Assembly: GCA_963969345.1 (NCBI GenBank)
Contig: OZ017767.1
Location: 6,972,739-7,036,738 of the forward strand
DNA from: Turbatrix aceti
Taxonomy: Eukaryota; Nematoda; Chromadorea; Rhabditida; Panagrolaimidae
Length of the DNA: 64,000 nt
Reading direction: 5' to 3'
Positions 49,006-59,771 of this stretch are shown here, piece by piece. A program made the position numbers and the translations under genes. Under the pieces are notes generated by a model, which searched no databases, was not told where the DNA came from, and worked only from the letters and a program-made list of their open reading frames with translations. Every line of letters begins with the position of its first letter. Positions within the stretch are counted from its first letter, which is position 1.

Positions 49006-51354
49006 ATGAACGATCCCTCAACGTCGTCGTCGGACGAGCCGGCAGCCAGCGTGTCCGCAGCCTATCACCGGCATTCGGAATCTTCGGGACACCACGCGTC
49101 GCCTTTAACCTTTCCTGGAGCCGGTACGCTGCATCACGCGGCAAGTGATCCAATGCTCCGACCCGGAGGCATTGGAACAACCCTCGCGCGTATTCAACAG
49201 TTTACCCAGGCTCTCAAAAATCGGGAAATCAACTTCTACAGTTATTATGCCAATGTTATGGCCGAATTCGCGTCTCTCGATGGCGCGTCGAAGGTTTTCA
49301 ACATGAATTCTATTGGACATTTTGTGTTTTTGCTGTCTACGGAGCGGTATATGATTGAAGAGTTCGGTCAGGGATGGTCTTACCTGTTTCAAATTTTTGA
49401 CAAAATCGAAGCCGCGGAGATTGGATTCTTGCTTCACGCGAAAAAACACTTTATGGTGAGTCAGGAGGGTTTAATTAAGTCTTTCGAAATTTTTCGGACT
49501 TGTTTTTTGAAAGCGTGTAGCCAATCTTTTTTTTTAAACCGAGTCCAAAGACTTCAAAAAAAGTGCATTGTTGAAAGAAAACCTTCACCGCGCTTCAAAA
49601 AATGTGTTCTTTGGTACGAAAATGCAAAGAACACATTTTTCCAATTTTCCAAGCATGCACGCACATTTATGTTAGCGTAACTTTTTTTCATTTTTTTTCA
49701 GGCGCAACCAGCCCCCATAAAAGATTTCATCATTGACAATATTTTGCGGCGAAAACCTCGTCTCTGTCGACCGATTCCCCCAGAATCCCCCTCCACCAAT
49801 TTCGACCTCGTCTCCGAACTGCCTCCCGAACTCCAAATCAAAATCTTCGACAATCTCGACGGATGGTCTGTTATTCGAGCAGCCGGTGTGTCTCGTTCCT
49901 GGCGTGCCATGGCACTTGATTTGTCTTCCTGGACCCAGCGATGTCGTCGGGAAAAGGTTGTCGTCCTACCCGAGCCCAGGTACAAGCCCCGCCCATCGGC
50001 GCACCACAAGGGCCGCTGGATGATCCCCAGCTTGGCTCAAGAACCTGCAGGTGACGGCCTGTTACCTGTTATGGAACCACCATTTTTCTACAGCCGCTCG
50101 ACGATCATGTACACCCCTCCAAATGACTTTTTTGGCATCAGATGGCACGGGGAGAGCTATGGGACCCCGGAAATGCGACCTCTGGCTGAGTGGGTTCGAT
50201 TCAACGCGATCAAGAGCAACTGGGCCACCGGGGTGGCAACAAATGTCGTTGATAAGGACCTAGAGGTCGAGTCTGGTACCGTTACTGGTTTTCAATGTCA
50301 TGCGAAGGTTATTGTGCTCGCTGTGGCTCCTGCGACGCTGATGGCATTCGCTGGAGATAGCATGAAGACGAGATTTATTCATAATTTCACCCACGACAAC
50401 CCACTCACGGCAATTGCAATTTCGCCGGATGGTGGCACGATTTTCTCCGCGGATACGGGAATCAAGGTGTGGGATGCGGCGACTGGGGAAATTCTAGCCG
50501 GGTTTACGGGTCATACGAGGTTGATTACCTGCATGACGTTCACCTGTGATAATTTGTATGTTCTTAATTTTGTTTACCTTAGAATTTTTTTTTTAATTTT
50601 TAGGTTGGTTACCTGTTCCCTGGACGGCACCGTGAGAATCTGGGAATCCTACCGTTCCGGTCGATCGATTGAAATCCCCGTCGGAAGCCCGGTCGAAACT
50701 TTAGTCGCCAGCGATGAATCTTTGTTCATTGGCACTTCAACGGGATCGATACACGTCTGGGACATTGCAACAAAGTCTACCAAAGGCGTCTGTGGCGGCA
50801 TCGGAAGCATGAAAAATGTTTCCTTCCTTGAAGTGAGTTTTTCAGAATCCAGGGCTCCCCAAAAATTTTTTTTTCAGCACCTGCCTCAGAAAAATATCCT
50901 CATTACCGCGTCCAATGACCTGTCAATCAGACTCTGGAACAGCAACACCGGTGAACACCTGGGGATTCTGCACAGCGCGAATCACGCCATTGCAAAACTC
51001 ACTGTTGAGGGAGACTTTGTTTACACGCAAACTGTCTGCGGGGAATTTGCGGTCCACAATTGGAGGCTACAAAGACTGGTCCACTGCGGAGTGGGAGTGT
51101 TCAACTTTTTCAAAGTCCCAAATTACGATTTTGTTGTTGCGACGACGATTACGGGCGGGATGTCGGTGGTGAACATCGTGACCGGGAATCACGTGGTCTG
51201 CCTCAAGCGGAATGGCGCGGATATCGGGGCTTTGGCTCTGCCAAACAAGATTGTTCCGTTCATGGCTGGAAATTCGACTCAGGTATTTGCGGTCTTCAAC
51301 ACCGACGGAAATGCCAGGTTACTGGGGCTGGATTTTGATTGGCCGTATCCGTAA
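49006..51354 (+). CDS. F-box and WD40-repeat protein
   Basis: Exons 49006-49455, 49702-50555, 50604-50832 and 50878-51354 give 669 residues; introns 2 and 3 are 48 and 45 bp. The first ~40 residues are Ser/Ala/His-rich. Residues ~60-170 form a helical region without a known domain. An F-box lies at about 183-230 (LVSELPPELQIKIFDNLDGW, then VSRSWRAM). From ~315 to the end are WD40 repeats, with GIKVWD, GHTRLITC, GTVRIWE, SIHVWD and LSIRLWN recognisable, building a propeller. Such proteins bind Skp1 through the F-box and present substrates to an SCF ubiquitin ligase through the propeller. The last blades are degenerate. I cannot tell whether it is orthologous to LIN-23, SEL-10 or another member; sequence similarity looks distant from both. 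Confidence 0.88.
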
Positions 51355-51695
51355 TCTTCTCATGTCAGGCAGGGAATTTATGAATGATCAAGGGTGCAAG
51401 AAACCAACTGAGCTTTCAAATTTATTTTGTTATCTGTCTGTATTTGTTGTAAATAGATATGTACTGTATTTTGTTTGGAGTTTAAATTCGTTTTAAGACC
51501 ACTGAACACTAAACACTGAAAAAAAAGAATTTTTACAAAAGAAACATTTTTTGGGGGGAAATGATTGCTTATTTTTGCATGGCGGAACGCGCGCGCGCGC
51601 CAAAATGCAACGAATATACGGTGTGGCATTCTGACAACCAACTGACACCGTCTCTTTCCCGTAGTCTCTTCTCGTAGTTCCCCAGAAAAAACACC

Positions 51696-52335
51696 ATGTC
51701 CGCCCGCACAGCCGCGAAATCCAGCAAAATGGGAAAATCCGGCGGCCCTCCTTCGTCGCGGAACCCGGATGGAGAGTTCCAGAATTTGAAAGATGTCCAA
51801 TTGGAACTCATGTACTACCTCTACGATAACCCAAACCCCGTCGTCGATAACGCATTTGCAAAGATCGAAGATGCGACCAAGTTCAAGCGTGAACAGGTTC
51901 GAAACATTTTTTTCGGAAACGAACAAAATTTTCTAAAAAAAAAAAATTTAGGTCGTCTACGGCTTCGGCGGCTGCCTTGCCCTGTATCTCATCTTCGGCT
52001 CGCTGGCCGAGCTCATCTGTAACTTCATCGGCATGGGCTACCCAACCTACGCGTCGGTAAAAGCCATCAAATCCACGACAAAGGATGACGATACGATCTG
52101 GCTCATTTACTGGACCGTCTACGCGACTTTTACCCTCATAGATTTCTTCGCGGAGCGAATCATGTCCATCCTTCCGCTCTACTGGCTTGCAAAGGTGATC
52201 TTCCTTGTCTACCTCGCCTGTCCCCAGACGAAGGGCGCCATGAAGCTGTACAAGAAGGTGGTTCTGCCGCTGGCTGATATAGTTGACTGCGCTCTTTGCA
52301 AGTACGCCGGCGTGAAGTCTTCGAAGGCCAGGTAA
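51696..52335 (+). CDS. yop-1: YOP1/REEP ER membrane-shaping protein
   Basis: Exons 51696-51896 and 51952-52335 encode 194 residues. After a polar N-terminus, LEDA-like helix KIEDATKFKREQ leads into hydrophobic hairpins: FGGCLALYLIFGSLAELI, then YPTYASVKAIKS, WLIYWTVYATFTLIDFF and LPLYWLAKVIFLVYLACPQ. The GYPxYxSxKAI and LPxYWxxKxxFLxxLxxPQTKGA motifs define the TB2/DP1/HVA22 family (yeast Yop1, mammalian REEP5/6). These proteins wedge into the outer leaflet and help form tubular ER. The symbol reflects the family; worms have several paralogues, so exact orthology is not certain. The gene lies 341 bp after the F-box gene on the same strand, too far for a tight operon but close enough to note. 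Confidence 0.9.
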
Positions 52336-52647
52336 ATCAGATTGCACTATTTCGAGGTTGGCTACACTGACTTGCATGCATAAAGACAATCTCGGTACCA
52401 GCGCCAAGTTATTATTAGGGGTTTTGTGGCGAAGTGGACGCAAAAAACAGAAGCTACACAGGCATGCAGGGTGGGCAGGGTCCCCGAAAGCACGAGGGTG
52501 AGAGAGTGAGGAATGCATATGTGCGGCACGAGAAATGATAAATAGCCGTTGAGCACAGAGTCAGATCGCGGTGGTGGTGTGGTGGAAAACGAAGAAACAG
52601 AAGAAGAAGAAGAAAAGTTGCTATTGATCATTCATTCATTCATTCAT
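52336..52647. other. Convergent 3' spacer, REEP and TSP1 genes
   Basis: Holds the 3' UTRs of both genes. A (GAA)n tract near 52595-52615 and an (ATTC)n tract at 52630-52650 end at the TSP1 stop codon. No other gene is seen. Confidence 0.5.
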
Positions 52648-55600
52648 TCATTGCCTGAACGGAACGTCGACTTGCGAGACGGCGCGGCTGATTGGGTTTG
52701 GCTGGAAGGCGTAGCCAGAGCGAGAAGCTGCTCCCTGGCCCACGGAATACACGCCAGCAGCATCGGAATCCGGTCGGTGGGTGGTCGAATGCAGGGCCCG
52801 GAGCTTGGCAGCCCGCTGCTTTGCCGGGCACGGACGGGTCGAGGTGCACTCTCGGGACTCGTAGGATCGACCGTGGCAGCCCTCCAGGTGGAGGTTCGAG
52901 TCGTAGTTGCAGACTCGGGTCCTCAACTGCTTGTCGCAGAAGCATTCGCCCCATTCACGCCAGTCTGACCACGATGCTCTGCCTGAAAAAAAAAATTTAT
53001 TACGGTAAAAATATTTTTTTTACTTAAAAATATTTTTTTTAAAGTAAATTTTTTTTAAGCTCACCTTTTTTAATCTCATAAAAAATTTGTTTCGGTAAGA
53101 CACTTATTTTTTTCACTTTTAAAATTTTTTATAAGTAAAAAATTAATTAAAAAATTTTAATTTAATTTAAAAAAAAAATTTTTTTAAAGTATAATTTTTT
53201 AAGCTCACCTTTCTTAGGTTCTCCGAGGAGGAAAACGTCCCCAATAATGCTCGCGGCCTGATCCGATGAAATCACAGGTGTCGGAGTTGTGTGCGGAGTC
53301 ACTTTAATCTGCCTGGGAGCCTGGGGAACCAGCTGCAGGTCCAGAGCCTTCAGATTCGGCTCCGAAGTCGTCGTCGCAGGAGTCGATTCTGTCACGAATT
53401 CTTGGAAGAGTATCGGAACGGCTGTCGGTTCAGGAGGAGCATTTCCGTGGTGGAGGTGATGAGGAAGACCTGCGAACTCAGCCTCGATGGTCTGGAAGCT
53501 GGGATCGGCGTGGAAGGGAATCGGGATGGGCTTGAACTGAGTTTTCGTGATCTTAGGGCCTGGGCCTTCGTAGGGCAGGGCGTGGGCTCGGACCTTCTGA
53601 GTGTCAATGACCTGGGAATCATGCGTCTTGGCGGCAAAAGCCCGGGCAGGTGGCACCTGGGATGAAAAACCAGAGATTTTGGTCTTTGATCCAGAAGCTC
53701 CGATAAATTCTCCAGAGTGCTCGGTGGGGCCGTAGGTGACTTCGCCGGAGTGCAGGAAATGGCTGTTCTCGGTGTCAATGGCAGCCTTGGCCTCGGCTTC
53801 CTGGGTTGCTTTTGCCATGTTTTCAATGAGCCATTGGAAGGCTTTTGCGGTGTCCTGCAAGGAAAATGTGAGTAAAATGTGATTTCGTGGTCCCAACAAG
53901 AATTTACCTGGTTGACGGGTTCGGCAACCCCAGCCGGGTTCGTCGAAATGACTTCGTCGTCCTCATTGACCTCTTCGGTGAGTTCCTGCTCTTCCTGGGG
54001 TGTTTCTTGCTCCGGAGAAGCAACAGGAAGTTGTTGGGAAATTTCAGGCCCAGGTGAGGGAACAGGAAGTTGTTGGGGTGTCTGTCCACCACCTCCACGA
54101 GGACCGGACTGAACTTCATCGTCATACATTTCACCTTCTCCGATTTCAACGGTTTCTTTGTCGTCTTCGCCGGAAAGCAAAACTGGTTGGGATTCAGATG
54201 ACGGCTGTTCTGAACCCGCAGAAACAGCCTTGGATTCTTTGGGTTCTGCAACAATTGGGACAGATGGAGGAACGATGGTTGCAGAAGCATGACTGGGTGA
54301 CGTCACCGGTGAGGCTGTCACGGCTTCACCTGTTCGTCCGGAAAGAGCAGTCGTGAATTTTTCGGTTTGAGTTGTTCGGCTGAAACAAAAAAATATTTTT
54401 TTATAGTTTCGAAATAAAAAGTCAAAATCTCACTTTTCTTCTTCTTCTTCGTCCTTGGATTCGGTGACTTCATCATCAATTGTATCTTCGGCCACCTGCC
54501 CTTGTCGTTCGTCTCCATCAGCTTCCAAGCCTACAACGGGAGCTTCGGTTGTGGTCGGAGGCACAACGCGAAGCGGATTTCCCGTGGCGGAGATGGAACC
54601 AACAACGTGCGACCCATCCGACGCAGTAGTGCCCTGCGAGGTTGGAACGACGCGGGTGGTCTCTGTGAAAATCTCGAGCGAGTCATCCTGCCCGGATCCC
54701 GACCCGGCGGACGCAATTGGCTCTTTTGGAATATCCAATTTCGATCCAAATAGGAGCTCCGGGGTCATCGCCGGCGCATGAGCTGGTCCAGAAACCGCGC
54801 GGTGCTGGGCACGAAGTTCATTTCTGGGTGGTCCAATTGGTTTGTCCGCGAGCGATGCCGGTGACGAATAAGAACTGTAGCCACCAACCGATCCACCCGC
54901 AGGACCGTTGAGGGTTCGTCCGGCGGCTCGCTGGGTAGCGAAGGGTTCAGGTGTTTTTTTCGGCGGAGGAGGGAAGAAGACGCCCTTCTTCGGGAGGTCG
55001 GGGGACTCGTAGTCGTGGTAGAGCTGGCGGTAGGCCTCTCGACGGTCTTCTTCCCAGGGATCGACAGTGTCGTAATCGCCGCCGACGAGACCGACTCGTC
55101 GACGATCGGGAAGACGGGGAGTGCCGATGGAGCACGGCTTACGTTCCTGGTTGGCACCTGGACAGGTGAAGCCACGAACCGTGTTGCACGCACGCACGCG
55201 GATTTGAGCGCCATTCACGCAGAACGACCACGCAGACCAAGTCGCCCAGACGGATGCGTAGACTGAAAAAAATAGTTTATTGGAAAATTGCAGAATTTTA
55301 AAATTTGCAGAATTTATTTTAAAAAATCGTAAAATAAATTGAATTCAGTTTTATTTCATTTTTGGGTGAAAAATGGATTTTGTTTTTTTTTGCGTTCAAT
55401 GATGAAGAGTCAGGTTGACGCATAAAACAGTTCAATTTGCACTGCAGATGTCATTGTCATTGACAGGTAAAAACCCCCAACGTCAGAATTGGGTGAGCAA
55501 AAAATGTGACCTACCAAAGTTAGCGTTCGCAGGCAACGGTCTCGGCGTGTAAAAGCCCTTGAATTGTTTTTCGAGTTTTCCGAACTCGACTGCTTGGTTG

Positions 55601-55755
55601 GGATCTGAGGTAGTTTCTGAAGAAATTAAATTTTCAATTTTTACAGGTATCCAGACAGGTGGCCTACCTTCCTGGCCGATGGACACTCCAACCAAGATCG
55701 TAGCTGACCATAGTAGCCATAAAAATCGGGCAGTAATTCCCTTTGAGAGTATCAT
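52648..55755 (-). CDS. Large secreted protein with two TSP1 domains
   Basis: Minus-strand exons 55755-55668, 55616-55515, 55262-54434, 54379-53908, 53854-53209 and 52982-52648 give 823 residues, all phases consistent. A signal peptide covers residues 1-~29 (FLWLLWSATILVGVSIG). The first thrombospondin type-1 repeat is at about 65-109 (WATWSAWSFC...CNTVRGFTCPG). The second is at about 713-762 (SWSDWREWGECFC...RVCNYD...CPA). Between lies ~600 residues rich in Pro, Ser, Thr and Glu, with an EEEEE tract and PQQLP/QQLPV repeats, likely disordered and O-glycosylated. W-xx-W motifs in TSP1 repeats are C-mannosylation sites and bind glycans. A role in the extracellular matrix or cuticle is inferred. 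An acceptor CTCTTGCAG sits just before the ATG, consistent with trans-splicing. Confidence 0.88.
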
Positions 55756-57965
55756 CTTCTGCAAGAGAAAAAAAAATTTTGTTTACGATTTTAAAAACCT
55801 AGGGGCTAATTAACGGTGACATAACTTCCTTCGGCCCCTAGTAAAATCACACACACGCGGAGATCACGCAGATAATGAATGAAACGTTTTCCTTTTTTTC
55901 CAGGATACAAACGTCGGCGCGCGCGCAGGCAGGAATTGAAATGAGAATCGCACAATTGCAGAAACAAACACCAGCGCAGAAACAATCGCGTACATAAGAT
56001 ATCGTTATCCTCTGACCCCTGCAGCCCACAGCTTATATATCCGAGCTCCGGAGCCCCCGGGAGTTTCCAAGTGATCAGATCAAGGGTTGGAATGGGAAAA
56101 CAATCGCCCTTGATTTGTTTTCGGCATACAAATGTACATAAACGGATGTGCAAACGAGTTTGTTTCACTGGAAAAAAACGGCTACTTCGGAAACGGTGCT
56201 TTTTCCGGATACACGTTTGCAGACGAAAACTTGATTCTTCACACTTCCTCGATCACTCCGGCGGAAAACAAAACATTAACGACGATCAAGCAATTAAAAA
56301 ATAGAATCCAACAAAAATTTCCCGCATTTATCATAAAAATGTTTCAAACGTCAAAAATAGATAGTACAAGATTTTTTTTTTGTAAAATAATGACGAGAAG
56401 AAAAAAGTTTAATCCCGTTGGCAATGACCAAGCAGCAACAGTGCAAGCTCGACTGGAAGGCAGTCAGTCGAGTCGAATCGGTCATCCAGCCGATTTTGAT
56501 GTGGCGAGAGTCAATCGAGCGTAAAAATGAGCCTTCCTAGAAAGTCGGGATTGCGCAGGGCGCGCGCGCATACATACCTGCCTGCCCCCCCTATCCCGAA
56601 TTGGGTCATACCGAAGAAGTATGCTGTCTTTGGCGTCGACCGACTTCGCCTTCGCCACCGGTCATCATCCGCCATGACGCACGCAACCACAGCAGACGAC
56701 AGCGTGAAAGATAGATGCATCTTCCTTCGGGTCCCGGAATGTCAGTCAGTCTGTCGTGCACGGGCAATGCCACTGCCTCGGGCGACAGGTAATCTTATGC
56801 GTATCACAAAAAGCAAGTGACGACGCTTCATCCCCGGATGACACCACATCCCGGGAATATGTATGTATTGGAATTGAATGTCACGGGAGAGACATTGTAA
56901 ACTGGATTGATTCCATTTTCATCTTCGGCAACAAGCTTCTTCTTTTGACTGTCGACGCGTGCTAAATATTAGTCAGTCAGTCACAAGGTTGTTTTTCCCG
57001 TAAAGCGTACCAAAACGGGTTTGGGCGTTGGTTGGTCAGTCGAAGGGTGAGAATACATACGAAAAACAACTCATCCAACTCGTAAAAAGTTAAATTGATT
57101 TGAAAAAGTCAAGAAAAACAATTGCAAATTTAAAATTAAGATTTGGCGCCAATTGTCGATTTTCGTGCCGAGAGCCATGGTCGTTTGTTTTGTTGACAAG
57201 CTTTTCGTGCCAAGACCAGGAAAAGCTTTTTTGTAAGCACGGCGTGATTTTCACGTTTTTGAAAGCATGAATCATGCATTTAAAAGTGGATCAGTGACGT
57301 AAGCATGTTTGTTATCACCAGAAATCCACCCATATCCCTGGTGCTTATCAGAAATCAAGTCTTGCCCTTCCCCTGCAGACGGCCAATATAAAAGACATGC
57401 ATGCATGCATGTCCAGTACGTCAAAGGCAACGGTGAAGAGGAGAACAGATCGCACGGCCGAGATGGCCTCGACACACGCCGCCGCAACATTCGAGAGCGG
57501 CAGGTGGTGGTCATCATCGATTGCGACGATTCATCTGCAGATCGCTGACATCCCCGGCTCTTGCGCGACGTGTCTGCACAAATCCCACTCCAAATCCACT
57601 TTTTACGATTTCATGAGCGTTAGGAGGCCGGAATGATGCTGCCCTCAATTTCACAGAGTGCGCGAGATTCAAGACAATATGTATGTATACAGTTTTGAGT
57701 TTTCACTTTTTCGCATCACATTTCACATTCCCTTTTTTATCCCGATGCGTGATGTGATGACGTGTGACAAATCCGAGCGGCTTGGATTTACCTGACTGTC
57801 GGTAAAGTTGTCTTGTCTGTCTACTAATTGGAATTCATTCTTTTAATTAATTGATCGCGATAATCTTTTAAACGATGGATATTGGATGCTCAACGATGAT
57901 TTTCAAGAGTACGTTTACGATAAATGTACTTTTTTTCAGGCACGTAATTTGTCACGGAAGCCGTA
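55756..57965. other. Shared upstream region of two TSP1 genes
   Basis: 2.2 kb between divergently transcribed TSP1 genes. It includes AT-rich tracts, a (GC)n run at 55918-55925 and an (ATGC)n run near 57398. A 130-codon plus-strand frame at 56132-56524 starts with ATG but has no signal, domain or splice support, so it is not called. A shared bidirectional control region is possible. Confidence 0.4.
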
Positions 57966-58742
57966 ATGAGATTCGTCGTACTGTTAGCAGTTTTTGTGGG
58001 AGGTACGTAGCATGAAATTTTTTTTATGTAATGTAACATTTTTTTGATTGGTACTTTTTAGCAGTCACCTGCGGCCCTGTAGACATTCGCATCGAGAGTG
58101 GAAACCAAAATGTAAATTTTAAACGTTTTTGAATGTTTTTACCCCAATTTTTTTTTCTTGCAGAGCTTCTTCATCGGCGCCGGTCCCAAGCAGACGTTCG
58201 AGCTCGTCGAAGAGTACCGACCTCTTTCCCGAGCCTACAACCCTTCAAAAGCCTCCAAACCCGTGCCGATCTCAAAAGCCGCCCCTCCACCCCCCGTTCC
58301 TGGCTTTGACTCCCGCGAGACTCTCCCGGCAACCCATCACTGGGCAGGAACGACCCATATCGTAAACATTGGTGGCCAGGATGTCGTCATTCATGACCGC
58401 GCTGCCGGATCCAGGGCCGGGAGAGTAATTCCTCCGGCAGGCAGCTCGACCAGCTCCCACAGCACCGGCACACAGCTCAGCTTCCTGCCGGCTTCCACGA
58501 ACAATCCGCCAGCCCCGACGACTTCGAAATGGATGGAGTGGACCAAGTGGAGCAAATGTGCCAACAACGAACGCGTCCGTGTTCGCACGTGTCTCGAAGT
58601 GAACGGCGTCAAATGCGAAGGTCCGTCCGTCGATACGCAAAAGTGCTTCTCCTTCCAGCACTCGGATATTCCCTTCGCCAAGGATCCCATGGTCATCGAG
58701 AAAGAAATCCTCGGTATCGACCCTGATGCTCCGGCTGCTTGA
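57966..58742 (+). CDS. Small secreted protein with one TSP1 domain
   Basis: Exons 57966-58002, 58062-58111 and 58164-58742 encode 221 residues. A signal peptide (MRFVVLLAVFVG...) ends near Cys/Gly 16-17. Residues ~60-150 are Pro/Ser/Thr-rich. A single thrombospondin type-1 repeat is at about 151-192 (KWMEWTKWSKC, RVRVRTC, CEGPSVDTQKCF), with the W-xx-W and six cysteines expected. The acceptor of exon 2 is a TAGCAG tandem, so transcripts may differ by one Ala codon. It sits head-to-head with the larger TSP1 gene and shares its layout (signal, Pro-rich spacer, TSP1), so the two may be paralogues. The stop codon overlaps an AATAAA; a second AATAAA is near 58840. Confidence 0.88.
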
Positions 58743-59266
58743 ATAAATACATATGTCCTGCCACGAAAGTGGACGTAATATGCGTTAATTAATGATTTTT
58801 TTGATGATTTTTTGTGGTTATTTATGCGTTTTTTTGGGAAATAAAAAAATTTGTAGTTTTAGATTGTGGCATAAAAAATTTTTTTTATGGCGGAATTTTT
58901 TTGAAGTTTTAGATTTTGACTTTTTTAAAGAACAGTTTTTTGTGAACCAAAAACCGTTCTGAGACTGTTATAAATAAATGAGTCTTAGAAAACTGTCAGT
59001 GTCTGAAGCCGATGTCTGCGGATTAGACGGACATAAGAAATGTTAGAGTTGTAAATCTCAAAATTGGTCGTTAACACGTGTTCGATATTTGCTAACACTA
59101 ATGATCAAAAAACTCTGAGAATGCATTGAAATTGACTTTTTGCAAAAAATTATTTAAATTGACTTTTTGCATAAAAAAGGTGACATTTTTTTCAAAAATT
59201 AGGCCTTTCTATCCCAGATTTGGTTCCAAAAATTTTTCCCGAATTTTAGGAAGATTCTATGCCTTG
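58743..59266. other. AT-rich spacer after small TSP1 gene
   Basis: No gene seen. TTGACTTTTTGCA occurs twice at 59131-59175. A probable poly(A) signal for the TSP1 gene lies near 58840. Confidence 0.45.
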
Positions 59267-59274
59267 CTCAAGAC

Positions 59275-59763
59275 CAGTGCTGTCGGGTACCCGAAAATGT
59301 CGGGTACCCGACCCGAAGACCTTACCCGGACCCGAAAATTTCGGATACCCGACCCGAAAACCCGACCCGGACCCGAAACTTTCGGGTACCCGACCCGGAC
59401 CCGGATCCGGATCCGAAACTTTCGGGTACCCGACCCGAAAACCCGAAATTTTTGCTTACGGAACATATGCCTTGGCCGATATACGCCAAATCTAGTTGAG
59501 CCAACTAATGTCCAGACGCACCAAAAAGCTTGTCTTGCGTGAGGAGCTTCTCTTTCATTAGATTTTTGTTGTTTTTTTGCAACCCGAACCCGAAATTTTC
59601 GGGTACCCGATCCGGACCCGGACCCGGACCCGAAACTTTCGGGTACCCGACCCGAAAACCCGACCCGGACCCGAAACTTTCGGGTACCCGACCCGAAATT
59701 CCGGGTATTTCGGGTCGGGTCCAAGTTCGGGTCGGGTTTCGGGTCGGGTACCCGACAGCACTG
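59275..59763. mobile_element. hAT-type non-autonomous element, 489 bp
   Basis: The ends are exact inverted repeats starting CAGTGCTGTCGGGTACCCGA. A perfect 8-bp duplication, CTCAAGAC, flanks it (59267-59274 and 59764-59771). CAGTG ends and an 8-bp duplication place it in the hAT superfamily. The inside is made of TCGGGTACCCGACCCG and GGACCCGAAA units in both orientations around a ~125-bp unique core at 59455-59578. Long FGYPTR-type frames across it are repeat translations only. Confidence 0.92.
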
Positions 59764-59771
59764 CTCAAGAC

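Noticed and set aside
56132..56524. 130-codon plus-strand frame beginning with ATG
   Set aside because: No signal peptide, domain, splice or codon support; several frames of similar length occur in the same spacer.
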